DNA of 64,000 bases from Oscillospiraceae bacterium (GTDB lineage: Bacteria > Bacillota > Clostridia > Oscillospirales > CAG-272), in contig SVQK01000056.1 of NCBI GenBank assembly GCA_015065385.1, forward strand, positions 458,983-522,982. The letters are read 5' to 3'. A program made the position numbers and the translations under genes. Below the pieces are notes generated by a model. That model worked only from the letters and a program-made list of their open reading frames with translations, was not told the origin of the DNA and did not search any database. This document shows, piece by piece, positions 42,809-50,621 of this stretch; the stretch's first letter is position 1, and the number at the start of each line of letters is the position of its first letter.

Positions 42809-44023
42809 ATGCTTGGCGTGTGGATGTGGCCGGAGAGCGTCCGGAGGAGAGGGGCGGAGTCCGTGTTTGCGCTCTGCCGCCGCGCCGGAGTCACGGACGT
42901 GTACTTTCTCACCAAAGGGCTGGCCGGAACCGCCGCGTTTCTCACCCCTCTGACGCCCCCCGTGGATCCGGAGCGGGATCTTTTGCGGGAGGCTCTGGAC
43001 GCGGCGCACGGGCGGGGGATCCGGCTCCACGCGTGGTTCACCTCCGCGTCGGACCGCCGGTTCAGGGAGGAACACCCCGCCTCCGCTCTGACGCATTACT
43101 CCAAAGGCCCGCATAACGATGTGGTGAGCATCGCCGATCCGGACTACCTCGGTTATATGCGGTCCGTGCTGTCGGATCTGACCGCGCGGTACGAGGTGGA
43201 CGGCGTGCATCTCGATTACATCCGCTACAATCACCTGATCTACGGCTGGAGCGAATCCGACCGGACGCGGATGACATCCCGCGGCGTCGATCTCGGGCAT
43301 GTGGGAAAACTGATGGAGGACACCTTTTACAGCGACGATCCGGCCAAAAAGGACGCGATCTTTCAAGCCTTCCGCGACGGGGACGAAGACGTGCTCCGGC
43401 TGGCGGAATCCCGGAGGGCCGACGTTCTCTCCTTTGCCCGGGCTCTGGCGGAGACGGTCCGATCTTCGGACAAAGGGATTTCCCTCAGCGCGGCGCTCAT
43501 GCCGGAAGGGGCTTTTGACGAACTCGCGTTTTCCGATCTGCATTACGGCCAGCACTACGCCGACCTCGCCCCGCTCATGGACTGCCTCCTCCCCATGGCG
43601 TACAGCCGGGCCTACGGAAAGGGCGGGGCATGGGTCAGAGAAGCGGCGGTCGGCACGGCGAAACACGGCGTCCCCGTTCTCGTCGGTGTCCATGCCTACG
43701 AAGGCGCGACCGGCCTGACGCTCAGGGAGGACACGGCGTCATGCGAAGGGATCCCGGGCGTCGAAGGCGTCTGTCTCTTCCGGGAGGGCGCGTCTGTCTG
43801 GACCTTCCTCCGCGGCCGCTCCCTGTGCGTGTTCAATCCGCTCTCGACTCCGGTAACTGCCCTCCGGATCACCGCGGGGGAGGAAACCGTCCGGATCCCT
43901 TGCAGGATCGAGCAGGACGAGGAGCAGGAGTTTTCCGTTCCGTTCCGCCCCGACTCCGTTCAGGCGTTTGCGGAGGCGCGGGAAGTCTGCGCCGCTCTCT
44001 TTGCGGATAAAGACGGAGACTGA
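42809..44023 (+). CDS. Glycosyl-hydrolase-like protein (GHL10/DUF187 type)
   Basis: 404 residues from ATG 42809, behind AACAGGAGG. It starts MLGVWMWPESV and has no signal peptide. The TIM-barrel elements are those of the GHL10-like family: GVTDVYFLTKGLAG, GRGIRLHAWFTSAS, then YEVDGVHLDYIRYNHLIYG, whose GxHLDYIRY is the family's hallmark with the catalytic Asp. LHYGQHYADLAPLMDCLLPM is the late barrel strand. Such proteins are thought to act on glycosidic bonds, perhaps in peptidoglycan or surface polymers; the exact substrate is unknown. It follows corA closely and may share its promoter. A terminator follows. Confidence 0.8.
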   Translation: MLGVWMWPESVRRRGAESVFALCRRAGVTDVYFLTKGLAGTAAFLTPLTPPVDPERDLLREALDAAHGRGIRLHAWFTSASDRRFREEHPASALTHYSKGPHNDVVSIADPDYLGYMRSVLSDLTARYEVDGVHLDYIRYNHLIYGWSESDRTRMTSRGVDLGHVGKLMEDTFYSDDPAKKDAIFQAFRDGDEDVLRLAESRRADVLSFARALAETVRSSDKGISLSAALMPEGAFDELAFSDLHYGQHYADLAPLMDCLLPMAYSRAYGKGGAWVREAAVGTAKHGVPVLVGVHAYEGATGLTLREDTASCEGIPGVEGVCLFREGASVWTFLRGRSLCVFNPLSTPVTALRITAGEETVRIPCRIEQDEEQEFSVPFRPDSVQAFAEAREVCAALFADKDGD

Positions 44024-44049
44024 CGTTTCCTGCCTTCGCATCATAAACA

Positions 44050-44087
44050 AAACCGGCCCCGATTTCTCTTCGGAGCCAGTTTTTTTA
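44050..44087 (+). terminator. Terminator after the GHL10-like gene
   Basis: AAAC-CGGC-CCGA pairs with TCGG-GCC-GTTT through small bulges, followed by seven T residues. Confidence 0.75.
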
Positions 44088-44119
44088 TCTGATTTCTCTG
44101 CCGTTCAGATCTGTTCGGC

Positions 44120-45469
44120 TTATTCCTTTCGTACGCAGATCCGCGCGGATCCGAGTACGGCGAGCAGAACGACCGCGCTTGTGCCGATGAAGGAGCCACA
44201 TCCGGAGGATTTTTGATCGGCGGCTGTCTGCGCGGCGGTTTCCGCAGGGGCGTTTTCGGTCGGTTCCGCTTCGACGGGGGCCGCCGCTTCTTCCGCTGCT
44301 TTTTCAGCCTCTTCCGCTGCCAGCTTGGCCGCCTCTTCTTCCGCCGCGATCCGGGCCGCTTCTTCCTCGGCGGCCTTCTGCGCAGCCTCTTCCGCTGCGA
44401 TCCGTTCCGCCTCCGCCTTTGCCGCTTCTTCCTCGGCCTTCTTGGCGGCTCTCTCTTCCGCGGCGATCCGCTGAGCCTCTTCGCGTGCGGCCTTCTCTTC
44501 GGGCGTCAGCTCCGGCGCGTCCTCGGACACCACCAGATAGGCGGGAAGATCGTAGCCGAAGTCGTCTCCCTCGTATCCGAAGCCCACATAGTCCAGATTC
44601 AGCTTGAGCGTCCCTTCCGTGAACATGTAGAGCCGGAAGAAGTTGACCTTTTCATAGTCGAAGTCTCCGCCCAGACTGTCCGGCGCGTAGAGATCCAGCT
44701 TCAGCTCGTTCCATCCGTCCTGAAGATCCAGATTGGCCGCCTGCCAGCTCATTTCCTTCTGATCGGGACTGAGGGAGGAGGTCAGCTCCAGCTGTCCGTC
44801 TCCCGTGAAATGGTCGATCCCGTCCACCTTGAAGCGGATGAACGCGCAGTCATAATCCGCGATGTTTACGGGAGACGCCTCCATGGCCGCCTGCATGTAG
44901 ACGGAGCCGGAGGAACCCTTGCCGACACGGCTGATCTTGTCCGAGGCCACATGTACCTCGCGCTTGACCTCACCCAGCTCCGTTGCGATGGAGGAGAAGT
45001 CCTCGTTTTCGCCGCCGAACGCCACATAGTCCACAGCGATGAGGTTGTCCCCCTCGGTGAAGAAGTAGATCCTGAAATAGTTGATCTTCTCCATATCCGG
45101 AGCGCCGCCCGACTCATGACCGGTAAACAGGTCGATCTGCCATTCGTTCCAGCCGGCCTGCATGTCGAAGGATCCGACGTCCCAGCTGTATTCCTCGGCG
45201 TCGCATCTGCCCGAGGACGTGATTTCGATCTGACCGTTGTTGGCGTACCGCTCGGGATCCTCCACATAGAAGCGGAGATAGAGATAGTCCGCGTCGTTGA
45301 GGTTGAAGGGTTCCTTGAAGTGCAGCTCAATGTTGATGGCTCCCGTGTAACCGGTCCGGTAGAGCCCGTTCGCCCCGCCGCCCTCGTACATCACGGTGCC
45401 CGCCGAGGCCGCAGCCGTCAAAAGAACCGCCGTGACACAGAGGAGAAGAAAAAAGGCAAGCTTTTTCAT
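44120..45469 (-). CDS. Surface protein with two binding-like repeats, Ala/Glu coiled coil and C-terminal anchor
   Basis: 449 residues from ATG 45469, behind AAAGGAGATCCC; an upstream in-frame ATG is ignored. The signal peptide is MKKLAFFLLLCVTAVLLTA. Two related domains of about 135-150 residues follow; each has a phrase such as GWNEWQIDLF or GWNELKLDLYAP and then EKVNFFRLYMFTEG, a beta-jelly-roll look as in carbohydrate-binding modules. About 85 residues of Ala, Glu, Lys and Arg form a coiled coil or cell-wall-spanning rod. The end is SSGCGSFIGTSAVVLL, a hydrophobic helix and RICVRKE, resembling a C-terminal sorting or anchor signal. It is probably a membrane-tethered glycan-binding protein. 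Confidence 0.8.
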   Translation of the reverse strand: MKKLAFFLLLCVTAVLLTAAASAGTVMYEGGGANGLYRTGYTGAINIELHFKEPFNLNDADYLYLRFYVEDPERYANNGQIEITSSGRCDAEEYSWDVGSFDMQAGWNEWQIDLFTGHESGGAPDMEKINYFRIYFFTEGDNLIAVDYVAFGGENEDFSSIATELGEVKREVHVASDKISRVGKGSSGSVYMQAAMEASPVNIADYDCAFIRFKVDGIDHFTGDGQLELTSSLSPDQKEMSWQAANLDLQDGWNELKLDLYAPDSLGGDFDYEKVNFFRLYMFTEGTLKLNLDYVGFGYEGDDFGYDLPAYLVVSEDAPELTPEEKAAREEAQRIAAEERAAKKAEEEAAKAEAERIAAEEAAQKAAEEEAARIAAEEEAAKLAAEEAEKAAEEAAAPVEAEPTENAPAETAAQTAADQKSSGCGSFIGTSAVVLLAVLGSARICVRKE

Positions 45470-45514
45470 GGGATCTCCTTTCAAAATTAAAGAGAAAATA
45501 GTTTAATTGAAGAA

Positions 45515-45543
45515 ATTATAGCAGAAAGAGGACGTCCTGTCAA
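45515..45543 (-). promoter_or_regulatory. Consensus sigma-A promoter of the coiled-coil surface protein
   Basis: On the minus strand TTGACA (45538-45543), 17 nt, TATAAT (45515-45520), about 45 bases before the start. Confidence 0.9.
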
Positions 45544-45563
45544 GAGGAACCGGACCGGAATTC

Positions 45564-45602
45564 AAAAAAGCCGCGCCTCCCGGAAATTCGGAAGACGCGG
45601 CT
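45564..45602 (-). terminator. Minus-strand terminator
   Basis: AGCCGCG and CGCGGCT (45569-45575 and 45596-45602) form the stem, extended by CCG/CGG pairing inside; on the minus strand TTTTTT follows. It would end transcripts coming from the 46025-47563 gene or from the region in between. Confidence 0.75.
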
Positions 45603-45661
45603 GAAAGGATTTTTGAAGAAGAGTTTCAGAACCGTTCTCATGCTGTTTCGCTTCAAAAAGG

Positions 45662-46002
45662 TATAATTGTGCATAGTACAGCTCAAACATGATTTATCTG
45701 CACAAACCCACTATGACCTCCTTGCCCAATGCGCGCCTGAATCACCGCCGGAGGCCGAGGAGCTTGCTCCGAGCATGGCCCAAACTGCACAAACACAGGC
45801 CGCGCGAGGACAGTGGGATACACAATCGGGTTTCGATGCAAGGACGAGCGGTTAGGTTATGCCATATGGCCAAGGAAACCCCCGCACGGGGGGAAACCCA
45901 AGTTCGCGCAGCGAATCTTGATCGGCCATGAGATGGTGTCCCCCCGTGCCTCCCGCCCTGAGCGGGGCATTTATTTCAGAAACGCGCAGCGTTTCGCTTT
46001 TC
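45662..46002 (+). ncRNA. Candidate structured non-coding RNA of about 330 nt
   Basis: No convincing gene lies here, but base pairing is dense. TATAAT stands at 45662-45667. GGAGC/GCTCC (45759-45770) forms a tight hairpin inside GGCC arms. GCACGGGGGG (45884-45893) pairs perfectly with CCCCCCGTGC (45940-45949), enclosing CAAGTTCGC-GCA-GCGAATCTTG (45899-45920). CCCGC/GCGGG lies at 45952-45966. The plus strand ends with GAAACGC-GCA-GCGTTTC and GCTTTTC (45979-46002), a terminator-like hairpin. I do not recognise a known RNA family. A weakness is that no good -35 box precedes the TATAAT, and the opposite strand could instead be the 3' leader of the lipoprotein gene. Confidence 0.4.
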
Positions 46003-46020
46003 ATAGTGTGAACACACTAT
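46003..46020. repeat. Perfect inverted repeat next to the lipoprotein stop
   Basis: ATAGTGTG and CACACTAT with a 2-nt loop, five bases after the stop codon of the minus-strand lipoprotein gene. No T tract follows on either strand. Confidence 0.6.
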
Positions 46021-46024
46021 AGTA

Positions 46025-47563
46025 TCAGTTGCCGTTTGCGAGGTTGTCGGCGAATTTCGCGTACGCCTTTTCGAGGGCCTTGTTGCCGACCTTTTCGTAC
46101 TTCTTATAGTTCGAAGCGAAGTCGGTGTTGTTGCTGCCGAGCGGGGAGGAGAAGCAGCTCGACATCATGAAGTTCGACAACGCCTGGTCGTAGGCAAGCG
46201 CGAACGGATCGGTGATGGTGTCGTGGATCAGGTCGATCATCTTCGCGTCGTCCTGACCATTCGCGTACTTGATCTTCAGGCCGTTTTCATACCACTCGGG
46301 GATGACCATGCGGTTGGTTTCGCGGCCGCAGACCTCGAGAACCGTGCAGACGTATTCCATCGAATCGAGCGGCAGAGTCATCAGAAGGACGCCGATTTCG
46401 CTGGTGTCGTGCATGGAGGTGGAGTAGTTTTCCTGATCCTCGTCGAGCTTCGGATAGGGGATCGCGCTCATGTTGAACTCGACTTCGCGGAAGTTGGCGA
46501 GGTTGCCGAGACGGTTGTAGCCGACCATCGTCGTCAGCCCGTTGGAGAAGAGGGTCTGCAGGGTCTTGACGGAGGCGTCCGCCAGATCGGAGTGCGCGCC
46601 GTCCGCATAGAAGAGCTCGTTGAGCTTCTCAAGGATCTTGACGGAGCGCTCGTTGTTGAAGCAGTACTGCGGACCGTCGTCCGTGCGCTCGATGAACTTG
46701 ATGTCCGTGCCGATGAGGAAGGGGATCATGGAGCCCCATTTGCCCCAGCAGGTGAAGCCGAAGAGGTCGTCGCCCTGCGTCATTTTGCCGTCTCCGTTGA
46801 GGTCCTGCTTGGTTTCGGTTATGACCTTGATCATAGCGTCAAACGTCCACTTGCCTTCGAACACCATGGAGGCGATGTAGTTCGGGTCCTGATAGGTGTT
46901 GGACAGAATATCCTTGTTCTGATACAGGCAGTGGCAGGACTGGAGCGCGTCGGTGAAGTAGTCGCCGATGAGCAGGTACATTCCTCCCTCGATGAACTGG
47001 CAGTCCTTCATCGCCTCGGTGTACCAGTAACTCTGATCGAAATCGATGACTGGCGCGTTGTAGATGTTGTGGATGTATCCGTCGCGGGAGAGGTTTGCCA
47101 TGGCGCGGATATCGTTGATCAGCACGTCGTAAGCGTCGTCGCCCGCCACAACGAGCTGCTTCACGTCGGATTCGGCGCTCCCTACGGAGTAGGAAGATTC
47201 GGTAAACTCGAACTTGATGTTGAGCAGTTCGGCAATTTTCTGGTTCCGGTTGTAGACGGCGTCGTTTACGCTTTCGCCGTTCAGCTCTTCGGAGCCGCGG
47301 ATCAGGTAGTCGGCGTTCGTGGCGTCGTTTTCGTCGATGGAGGTGGATACCCGGAAGGCTCTCCCGCCGAAGTCCGTATCGGCGAAGGGATCGACCCATT
47401 CGGTTTCCTCTTCCTCTTCGGGGGTTCCTTCTTCCGCGCTGGAAGTCACCGGCGCGCTGCTTCCTTCTTCCGAATCGGTCCCGTTGTCGGAGCAGCCGAT
47501 CAGGGAAGAAGCGCATCCTGCGGCCAGAAGGGCGGAGAGGAACAGACTGATGATCTTTTTCAT
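46025..47563 (-). CDS. Extracellular solute-binding lipoprotein (sugar ABC-uptake type), orphan
   Basis: 512 residues from ATG 47563, behind AAGGAGGTCTGTC; the longer open frame to 47869 is not used, because the promoter lies inside it. The lipoprotein signal has a candidate lipobox Cys in LLAAGC and another in LIGC a few residues later. The mature protein contains ESVNDAVYNRNQKIAELLNI near the start and YFTDALQSCHCLYQNKDI, LNGDGKMTQGDDLFGFTCW and AIPYPKLDEDQENY further on. This is the layout of large bacterial sugar-binding proteins that bind oligosaccharides at the membrane. No permease genes are adjacent, so it must work with a transporter elsewhere. It is a paralogue of 1-694 and 49055-50572. 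Confidence 0.85.
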   Translation of the reverse strand: MKKIISLFLSALLAAGCASSLIGCSDNGTDSEEGSSAPVTSSAEEGTPEEEEETEWVDPFADTDFGGRAFRVSTSIDENDATNADYLIRGSEELNGESVNDAVYNRNQKIAELLNIKFEFTESSYSVGSAESDVKQLVVAGDDAYDVLINDIRAMANLSRDGYIHNIYNAPVIDFDQSYWYTEAMKDCQFIEGGMYLLIGDYFTDALQSCHCLYQNKDILSNTYQDPNYIASMVFEGKWTFDAMIKVITETKQDLNGDGKMTQGDDLFGFTCWGKWGSMIPFLIGTDIKFIERTDDGPQYCFNNERSVKILEKLNELFYADGAHSDLADASVKTLQTLFSNGLTTMVGYNRLGNLANFREVEFNMSAIPYPKLDEDQENYSTSMHDTSEIGVLLMTLPLDSMEYVCTVLEVCGRETNRMVIPEWYENGLKIKYANGQDDAKMIDLIHDTITDPFALAYDQALSNFMMSSCFSSPLGSNNTDFASNYKKYEKVGNKALEKAYAKFADNLANGN

Positions 47564-47600
47564 GACAGACCTCCTTGAAAGATGGGGAATAAAGGATGAA

Positions 47601-47620
47601 TTATTAACTATCGTTAATAA
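47601..47620. promoter_or_regulatory. Perfect palindrome in the lipoprotein leader, candidate operator
   Basis: TTATTAAC-TATC-GTTAATAA has 8-bp arms and lies just downstream of the transcription start expected from the promoter at 47633-47661. A dimeric repressor bound there would block transcription. Confidence 0.6.
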
Positions 47621-47632
47621 ATGGCTGTCAGC

Positions 47633-47661
47633 ATTATAGCATTTCTTCTGTGCAATGTCAA
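47633..47661 (-). promoter_or_regulatory. Consensus sigma-A promoter of the orphan lipoprotein gene
   Basis: On the minus strand TTGACA (47656-47661), 17 nt, TATAAT (47633-47638). Confidence 0.9.
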
Positions 47662-47776
47662 CTAATTCCGATGAATTTTCCCATTGTTTTTGCCCGTTGT
47701 TCCGAAACGGTTCCCGGAATCGTTCCGCCTCCGACGTTCCGTGCGTGACAGGGAAAAAATCCCCGCGTCCCGTCAT

Positions 47777-47805
47777 GTATAAATTTTCTTCCCGGCGGCA
47801 CAATA
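47777..47805 (+). promoter_or_regulatory. Forespore-type (sigma-G/F) promoter of spoVT
   Basis: GTATA (47777-47781), 17 nt, CACAATA (47799-47805). This matches the sigma-G pattern with one deviation in the -10 element. In Bacillus spoVT is transcribed by sigma-G, so the match is in the expected place. Confidence 0.6.
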
Positions 47806-47811
47806 GGAAAG

Positions 47812-47830
47812 CATTCCGCGGGACGGAATG
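47812..47830. promoter_or_regulatory. Palindrome at the spoVT transcription start, possible autoregulatory site
   Basis: CATTCCG-CGGGA-CGGAATG, perfect 7-bp arms, directly downstream of the forespore-type promoter. Bacillus SpoVT represses its own gene; a site here would allow the same. Confidence 0.5.
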
Positions 47831-47881
47831 AAAGCGACGACGTTCCGCGGCAGTCAACCTTTGCCGCAAAGGAGAAAAAAG

Positions 47882-48418
47882 ATGAAGGCAACCGGAATTG
47901 TAAGGAGGATCGACGATCTCGGGCGGGTCGTCATTCCGAAGGAAATCAGACGCACCATGAGGATTCGGGAAGGGGATCCTCTCGAAATCTACACCGACCG
48001 GGAGGGCGAGGTCATCTTCAAGAAGTATTCCCCCATCGGGGAGCTTGCCCAGTTTGCCCAGCAGTACGCGGAGACCCTGTCGAAGACCTGCGGGCTGTCC
48101 GTGGTGATCTGCGACCGGGACGCGGTGATCGCCTGCGCGGGCGTTCCGAGACGGGATTACGCCGACCGCAAGCTCACCGCGGAAGCGGACCGCGTGATCG
48201 AAAACCGTCAGTTCTACACGCCTGCCGAGGGCGACGAGCTGACCGTGGTGGAGGGCGGGGGACCGGTCGGATGCCTCATGCCCATCATCACCGAAGGGGA
48301 TATCGCCGGATGCGTGGCCTCGGTCCGGAGCGAGGAGAAAACGCCCGTCGCGCCTGAGATCGAAGCCAAGCTCATCCAGACCGCCGCCTCCTTCCTCGGT
48401 AAACAGCTCGAAAGCTGA
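47882..48418 (+). CDS. spoVT: Stage V sporulation protein T, AbrB-family regulator
   Basis: 178 residues from ATG 47882, behind CAAAGGAGAAAAAAG; the in-frame ATG at 47828 is rejected since it lies in the palindrome and lacks a ribosome site. The N-terminal swapped-hairpin DNA-binding domain is MKATGIVRRIDDLGRVVIPK followed by EIRRTMRIREGDPLEIYTD. The C-terminal GAF-like domain runs from about 60 to 178 (VVICDRDAVIACAGVPRRDY, GCLMPIITEGDIAGCV). Length and domain order match SpoVT rather than AbrB. It tunes late forespore gene expression, and its presence indicates a spore-forming lineage. Confidence 0.94.
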   Translation: MKATGIVRRIDDLGRVVIPKEIRRTMRIREGDPLEIYTDREGEVIFKKYSPIGELAQFAQQYAETLSKTCGLSVVICDRDAVIACAGVPRRDYADRKLTAEADRVIENRQFYTPAEGDELTVVEGGGPVGCLMPIITEGDIAGCVASVRSEEKTPVAPEIEAKLIQTAASFLGKQLES

Positions 48419-48544
48419 ATCATTGCTCCGCTGGCAAACAGTATGTGGCCGGAATTGGTATCCAATGTCTGAAAACCAAGCCAGTCAAGGGTTCCGGCAG
48501 CTGCGCGCTTGAAAACCGACGTGATGTTTGCTGTCTCAGCAATA

Positions 48545-48593
48545 AAAAGATGCTGTTCACTCCCAAACGCCGCTTGAGAGGACAGCATCTTTT
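48545..48593. terminator. Bidirectional terminator between spoVT and def
   Basis: AAAAGATGCTGT (48545-48556) and ACAGCATCTTTT (48582-48593) form a 12-bp stem with A and T tracts on both sides. It closes spoVT on one strand and the acylation operon on the other. Confidence 0.88.
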
Positions 48594-48607
48594 CTGTTTT
48601 TTGCAGC

Positions 48608-49018
48608 TCAGATCAGCACGCCGTTGATGTGATCGATCTCATGCTGAATGATCTGCGCGGTGTAACCTGTGAATGTGCGGATCTTCGGCCGGAACAGCCC
48701 GTCCTGCCACTTTACCTTGATCGAGCGGTACCGCGTCGTCTCCCGCTGGCCGTCGAGGGAAAGACAGCCCTCGGATGTTTTGTAAGGCCCCGCAGCTTTC
48801 ATGATTTCCGGATTGAGCATGACGAGGATGTCGTCCCCGTCCCGCACCGCAATGATCCTGCGGCTGACTCCGATCATGTTCGCTGCCATTCCCACGCAGT
48901 CGTCGCGGTGGGAGTCCAGCGTGTCGTACAGATCCTTGACCGCGTCCAGATCCTCCGACGCCGCCGGAGAGGATGGCTGGGAAAGGAAGAACGTGTCGCG
49001 GATGATGGGCTTTTTCAT
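48608..49018 (-). CDS. def: Short peptide deformylase
   Basis: 136 residues from ATG 49018, behind AGGAGGATCCCC. Peptide deformylase removes the formyl group from new proteins using a bound metal. Motif 2 is EGCLSLDG (metal Cys) and motif 3 is QHEIDHING (HExxH in the form HEIDH). Motif 1 is GMAANMIG, where most deformylases have GxGLAAxQ, so the conserved Gln is replaced by Met; from memory this form is frequent in short clostridial enzymes. It is the last gene of a minus-strand operon otherwise devoted to the cell surface, so it may be a second, accessory deformylase. Activity is likely but unproven. Confidence 0.85.
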   Translation of the reverse strand: MKKPIIRDTFFLSQPSSPAASEDLDAVKDLYDTLDSHRDDCVGMAANMIGVSRRIIAVRDGDDILVMLNPEIMKAAGPYKTSEGCLSLDGQRETTRYRSIKVKWQDGLFRPKIRTFTGYTAQIIQHEIDHINGVLI

Positions 49019-49054
49019 GGGGATCCTCCTGAGAGAGAACGGGACTCTGAGGAC

Positions 49055-50572
49055 TTACCCGTCCATCTCCTCATTCTTCATGATCTTCTCCACCAGTTTC
49101 GAAATCTGCTTGTCCAGCACCTTGCGGTTCTTCTGGGAAGTGGAAGCCCAGTCCTGATTGTTGGAGGTCACGGCGTGGAAATAAATATCCGTGATATCCG
49201 AAAGATACTGGTTGAAGAAGCGGCCCAATTCGAAGGAGACGGTCTCGCGGACAATGTCGTACATCTGCGCGTTCACGTCGTCGATGGAGTATTTCTTCTT
49301 CATATTGTTCTCAAAGATCGCGGGCGTCGTCAGCCGGTACGCCTCGGAGGCCATGCACTCGAGCACTGCCTCGTCGATCTCCGGATGGGCGGAGTCGCGG
49401 CTCACGGCGTAGAGCGTCACCGGGTTGCCCATGACCGTGCGGTAGTTCTGCTGGTTCTCGTCGTACTTCGGAACGGGCAGGATGCCGTAGGTCAGCTCGG
49501 AGTCGCGCAGAGCCTTCGACGCATAGTGCGCCCGGTTTACGTTGAAGAGCGCGCGCCCCTCGGTGAATGGGAGTTCGTAGTCGCTCTGCTGATAAACGGT
49601 ATCCGTCTGCTCCCACGGGCCGATCTTGCCGAGCAGATCCACCGCCTTTTCGCTGTAGAAGTCGTCGGAGATCTTGAGAATCGCGTCCGGATCCTTTTCC
49701 ACCAGCTTCAATCCGCTGCCCGTGTAGAAGGCGTCGTTGTGGAAGTCCACCAGCGTGAAGCCGAACCGGTCGTCGATGTCCTGCCTGCCGTTGCCGTTCA
49801 GATCCGTGTAGGCGTCGGAGGTCAGCTCCACCAGCTTGTCCACCGTCCACGTCCCCTCGAAGACCATGTCCGTCGGAGTCGGAAGATTGTAGTCCTCGAG
49901 CAGCTGCTTGTTGTAGTAGATGCAGTACATCATGTGCAGCACGTTTGTCGAGATATCGCCGGAGACGAAGTACAGCCGGTCGTGGATCATGGATTCCTCG
50001 AGCAGGTTGTCCGGCCACCACGGCTTCTCATAATCGATGTACTGCGAATCCTGCAATGTCCGGGTCAGATTGTTCACGACGGACGCGCCGATGGTCCGGG
50101 AGTAGGCGGCGTAAATGTCGTATGCTCCGTCCCCGGCCTGTACGCTCGCCTGCGCCACGGCCACATATTTGTCCTTCGAGCCGTTGTTCCCGGGTGTTCC
50201 GATCCAGACGTATTTCACGTTCAGCCGGTCCTCCACGTCGATGTTCCGCTGATAAATGGCGTCGTTCACGATCTCGCCCGTCAGCTCCTCGACTTCGAAT
50301 TCGGCGTTTTCCACGTCGCTCCAGAAGAGCACGCCGATATCCTCCCCGCCGAAATCCAGCTCGGGAAGAGCGTCCTTCAGGTATCCATTCGCGTCAAGAT
50401 TTTCGTTGGCCTCCGGCTCTGCGGCTTCGGATGAGGCGTCCGGAACGGGGGTGTCCGGAGCGGCCTGTTCCGTTTCGCCCGACGCGTTTTCCGTCCCGGA
50501 TGAGCAGGAGACGGCGGCGGGGGCGATCATCAGAACCGCCAGCAGCCACACGATGAACCTCTTGGTTTTCAT
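49055..50572 (-). CDS. Extracellular solute-binding lipoprotein in the acylation operon
   Basis: 505 residues from ATG 50572, behind AAAGGAGGTTCCCACCC. The lipoprotein signal MKTKRFIVWLLAVLM ends in AVSC. A Glu/Ala/Pro linker leads to LPELDFGGEDIGVLFWSD and the family motif EIVNDAIYQRNIDVEDRLNV. Later motifs such as LVELTSDAYTDLNGNGRQDI and ILPVPKYDENQQNYRTVMG match the 46025-47563 paralogue. It lies between the SGNH/DltD-like gene (49-base gap) and def (36 bases), an unusual place for a sugar-binding protein. It could bind the polymer being modified, or simply serve uptake. Confidence 0.85.
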   Translation of the reverse strand: MKTKRFIVWLLAVLMIAPAAVSCSSGTENASGETEQAAPDTPVPDASSEAAEPEANENLDANGYLKDALPELDFGGEDIGVLFWSDVENAEFEVEELTGEIVNDAIYQRNIDVEDRLNVKYVWIGTPGNNGSKDKYVAVAQASVQAGDGAYDIYAAYSRTIGASVVNNLTRTLQDSQYIDYEKPWWPDNLLEESMIHDRLYFVSGDISTNVLHMMYCIYYNKQLLEDYNLPTPTDMVFEGTWTVDKLVELTSDAYTDLNGNGRQDIDDRFGFTLVDFHNDAFYTGSGLKLVEKDPDAILKISDDFYSEKAVDLLGKIGPWEQTDTVYQQSDYELPFTEGRALFNVNRAHYASKALRDSELTYGILPVPKYDENQQNYRTVMGNPVTLYAVSRDSAHPEIDEAVLECMASEAYRLTTPAIFENNMKKKYSIDDVNAQMYDIVRETVSFELGRFFNQYLSDITDIYFHAVTSNNQDWASTSQKNRKVLDKQISKLVEKIMKNEEMDG

Positions 50573-50621
50573 GGGTGGGAACCTCCTTTGAAAAGATGGT
50601 GTGTTGTTTCGGAGCCGGCGC

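Noticed and set aside
45689-46022. Short plus-strand frames in the hairpin-rich region (60-80 codons)
   Set aside because: No ribosome sites, overlapping frames of equal quality and composition explained by palindromes; better seen as non-coding.
47564-47869. Longer N-terminus for the orphan solute-binding lipoprotein
   Set aside because: The promoter and operator-like palindrome lie inside this stretch, and the lipoprotein signal starts at 47563.
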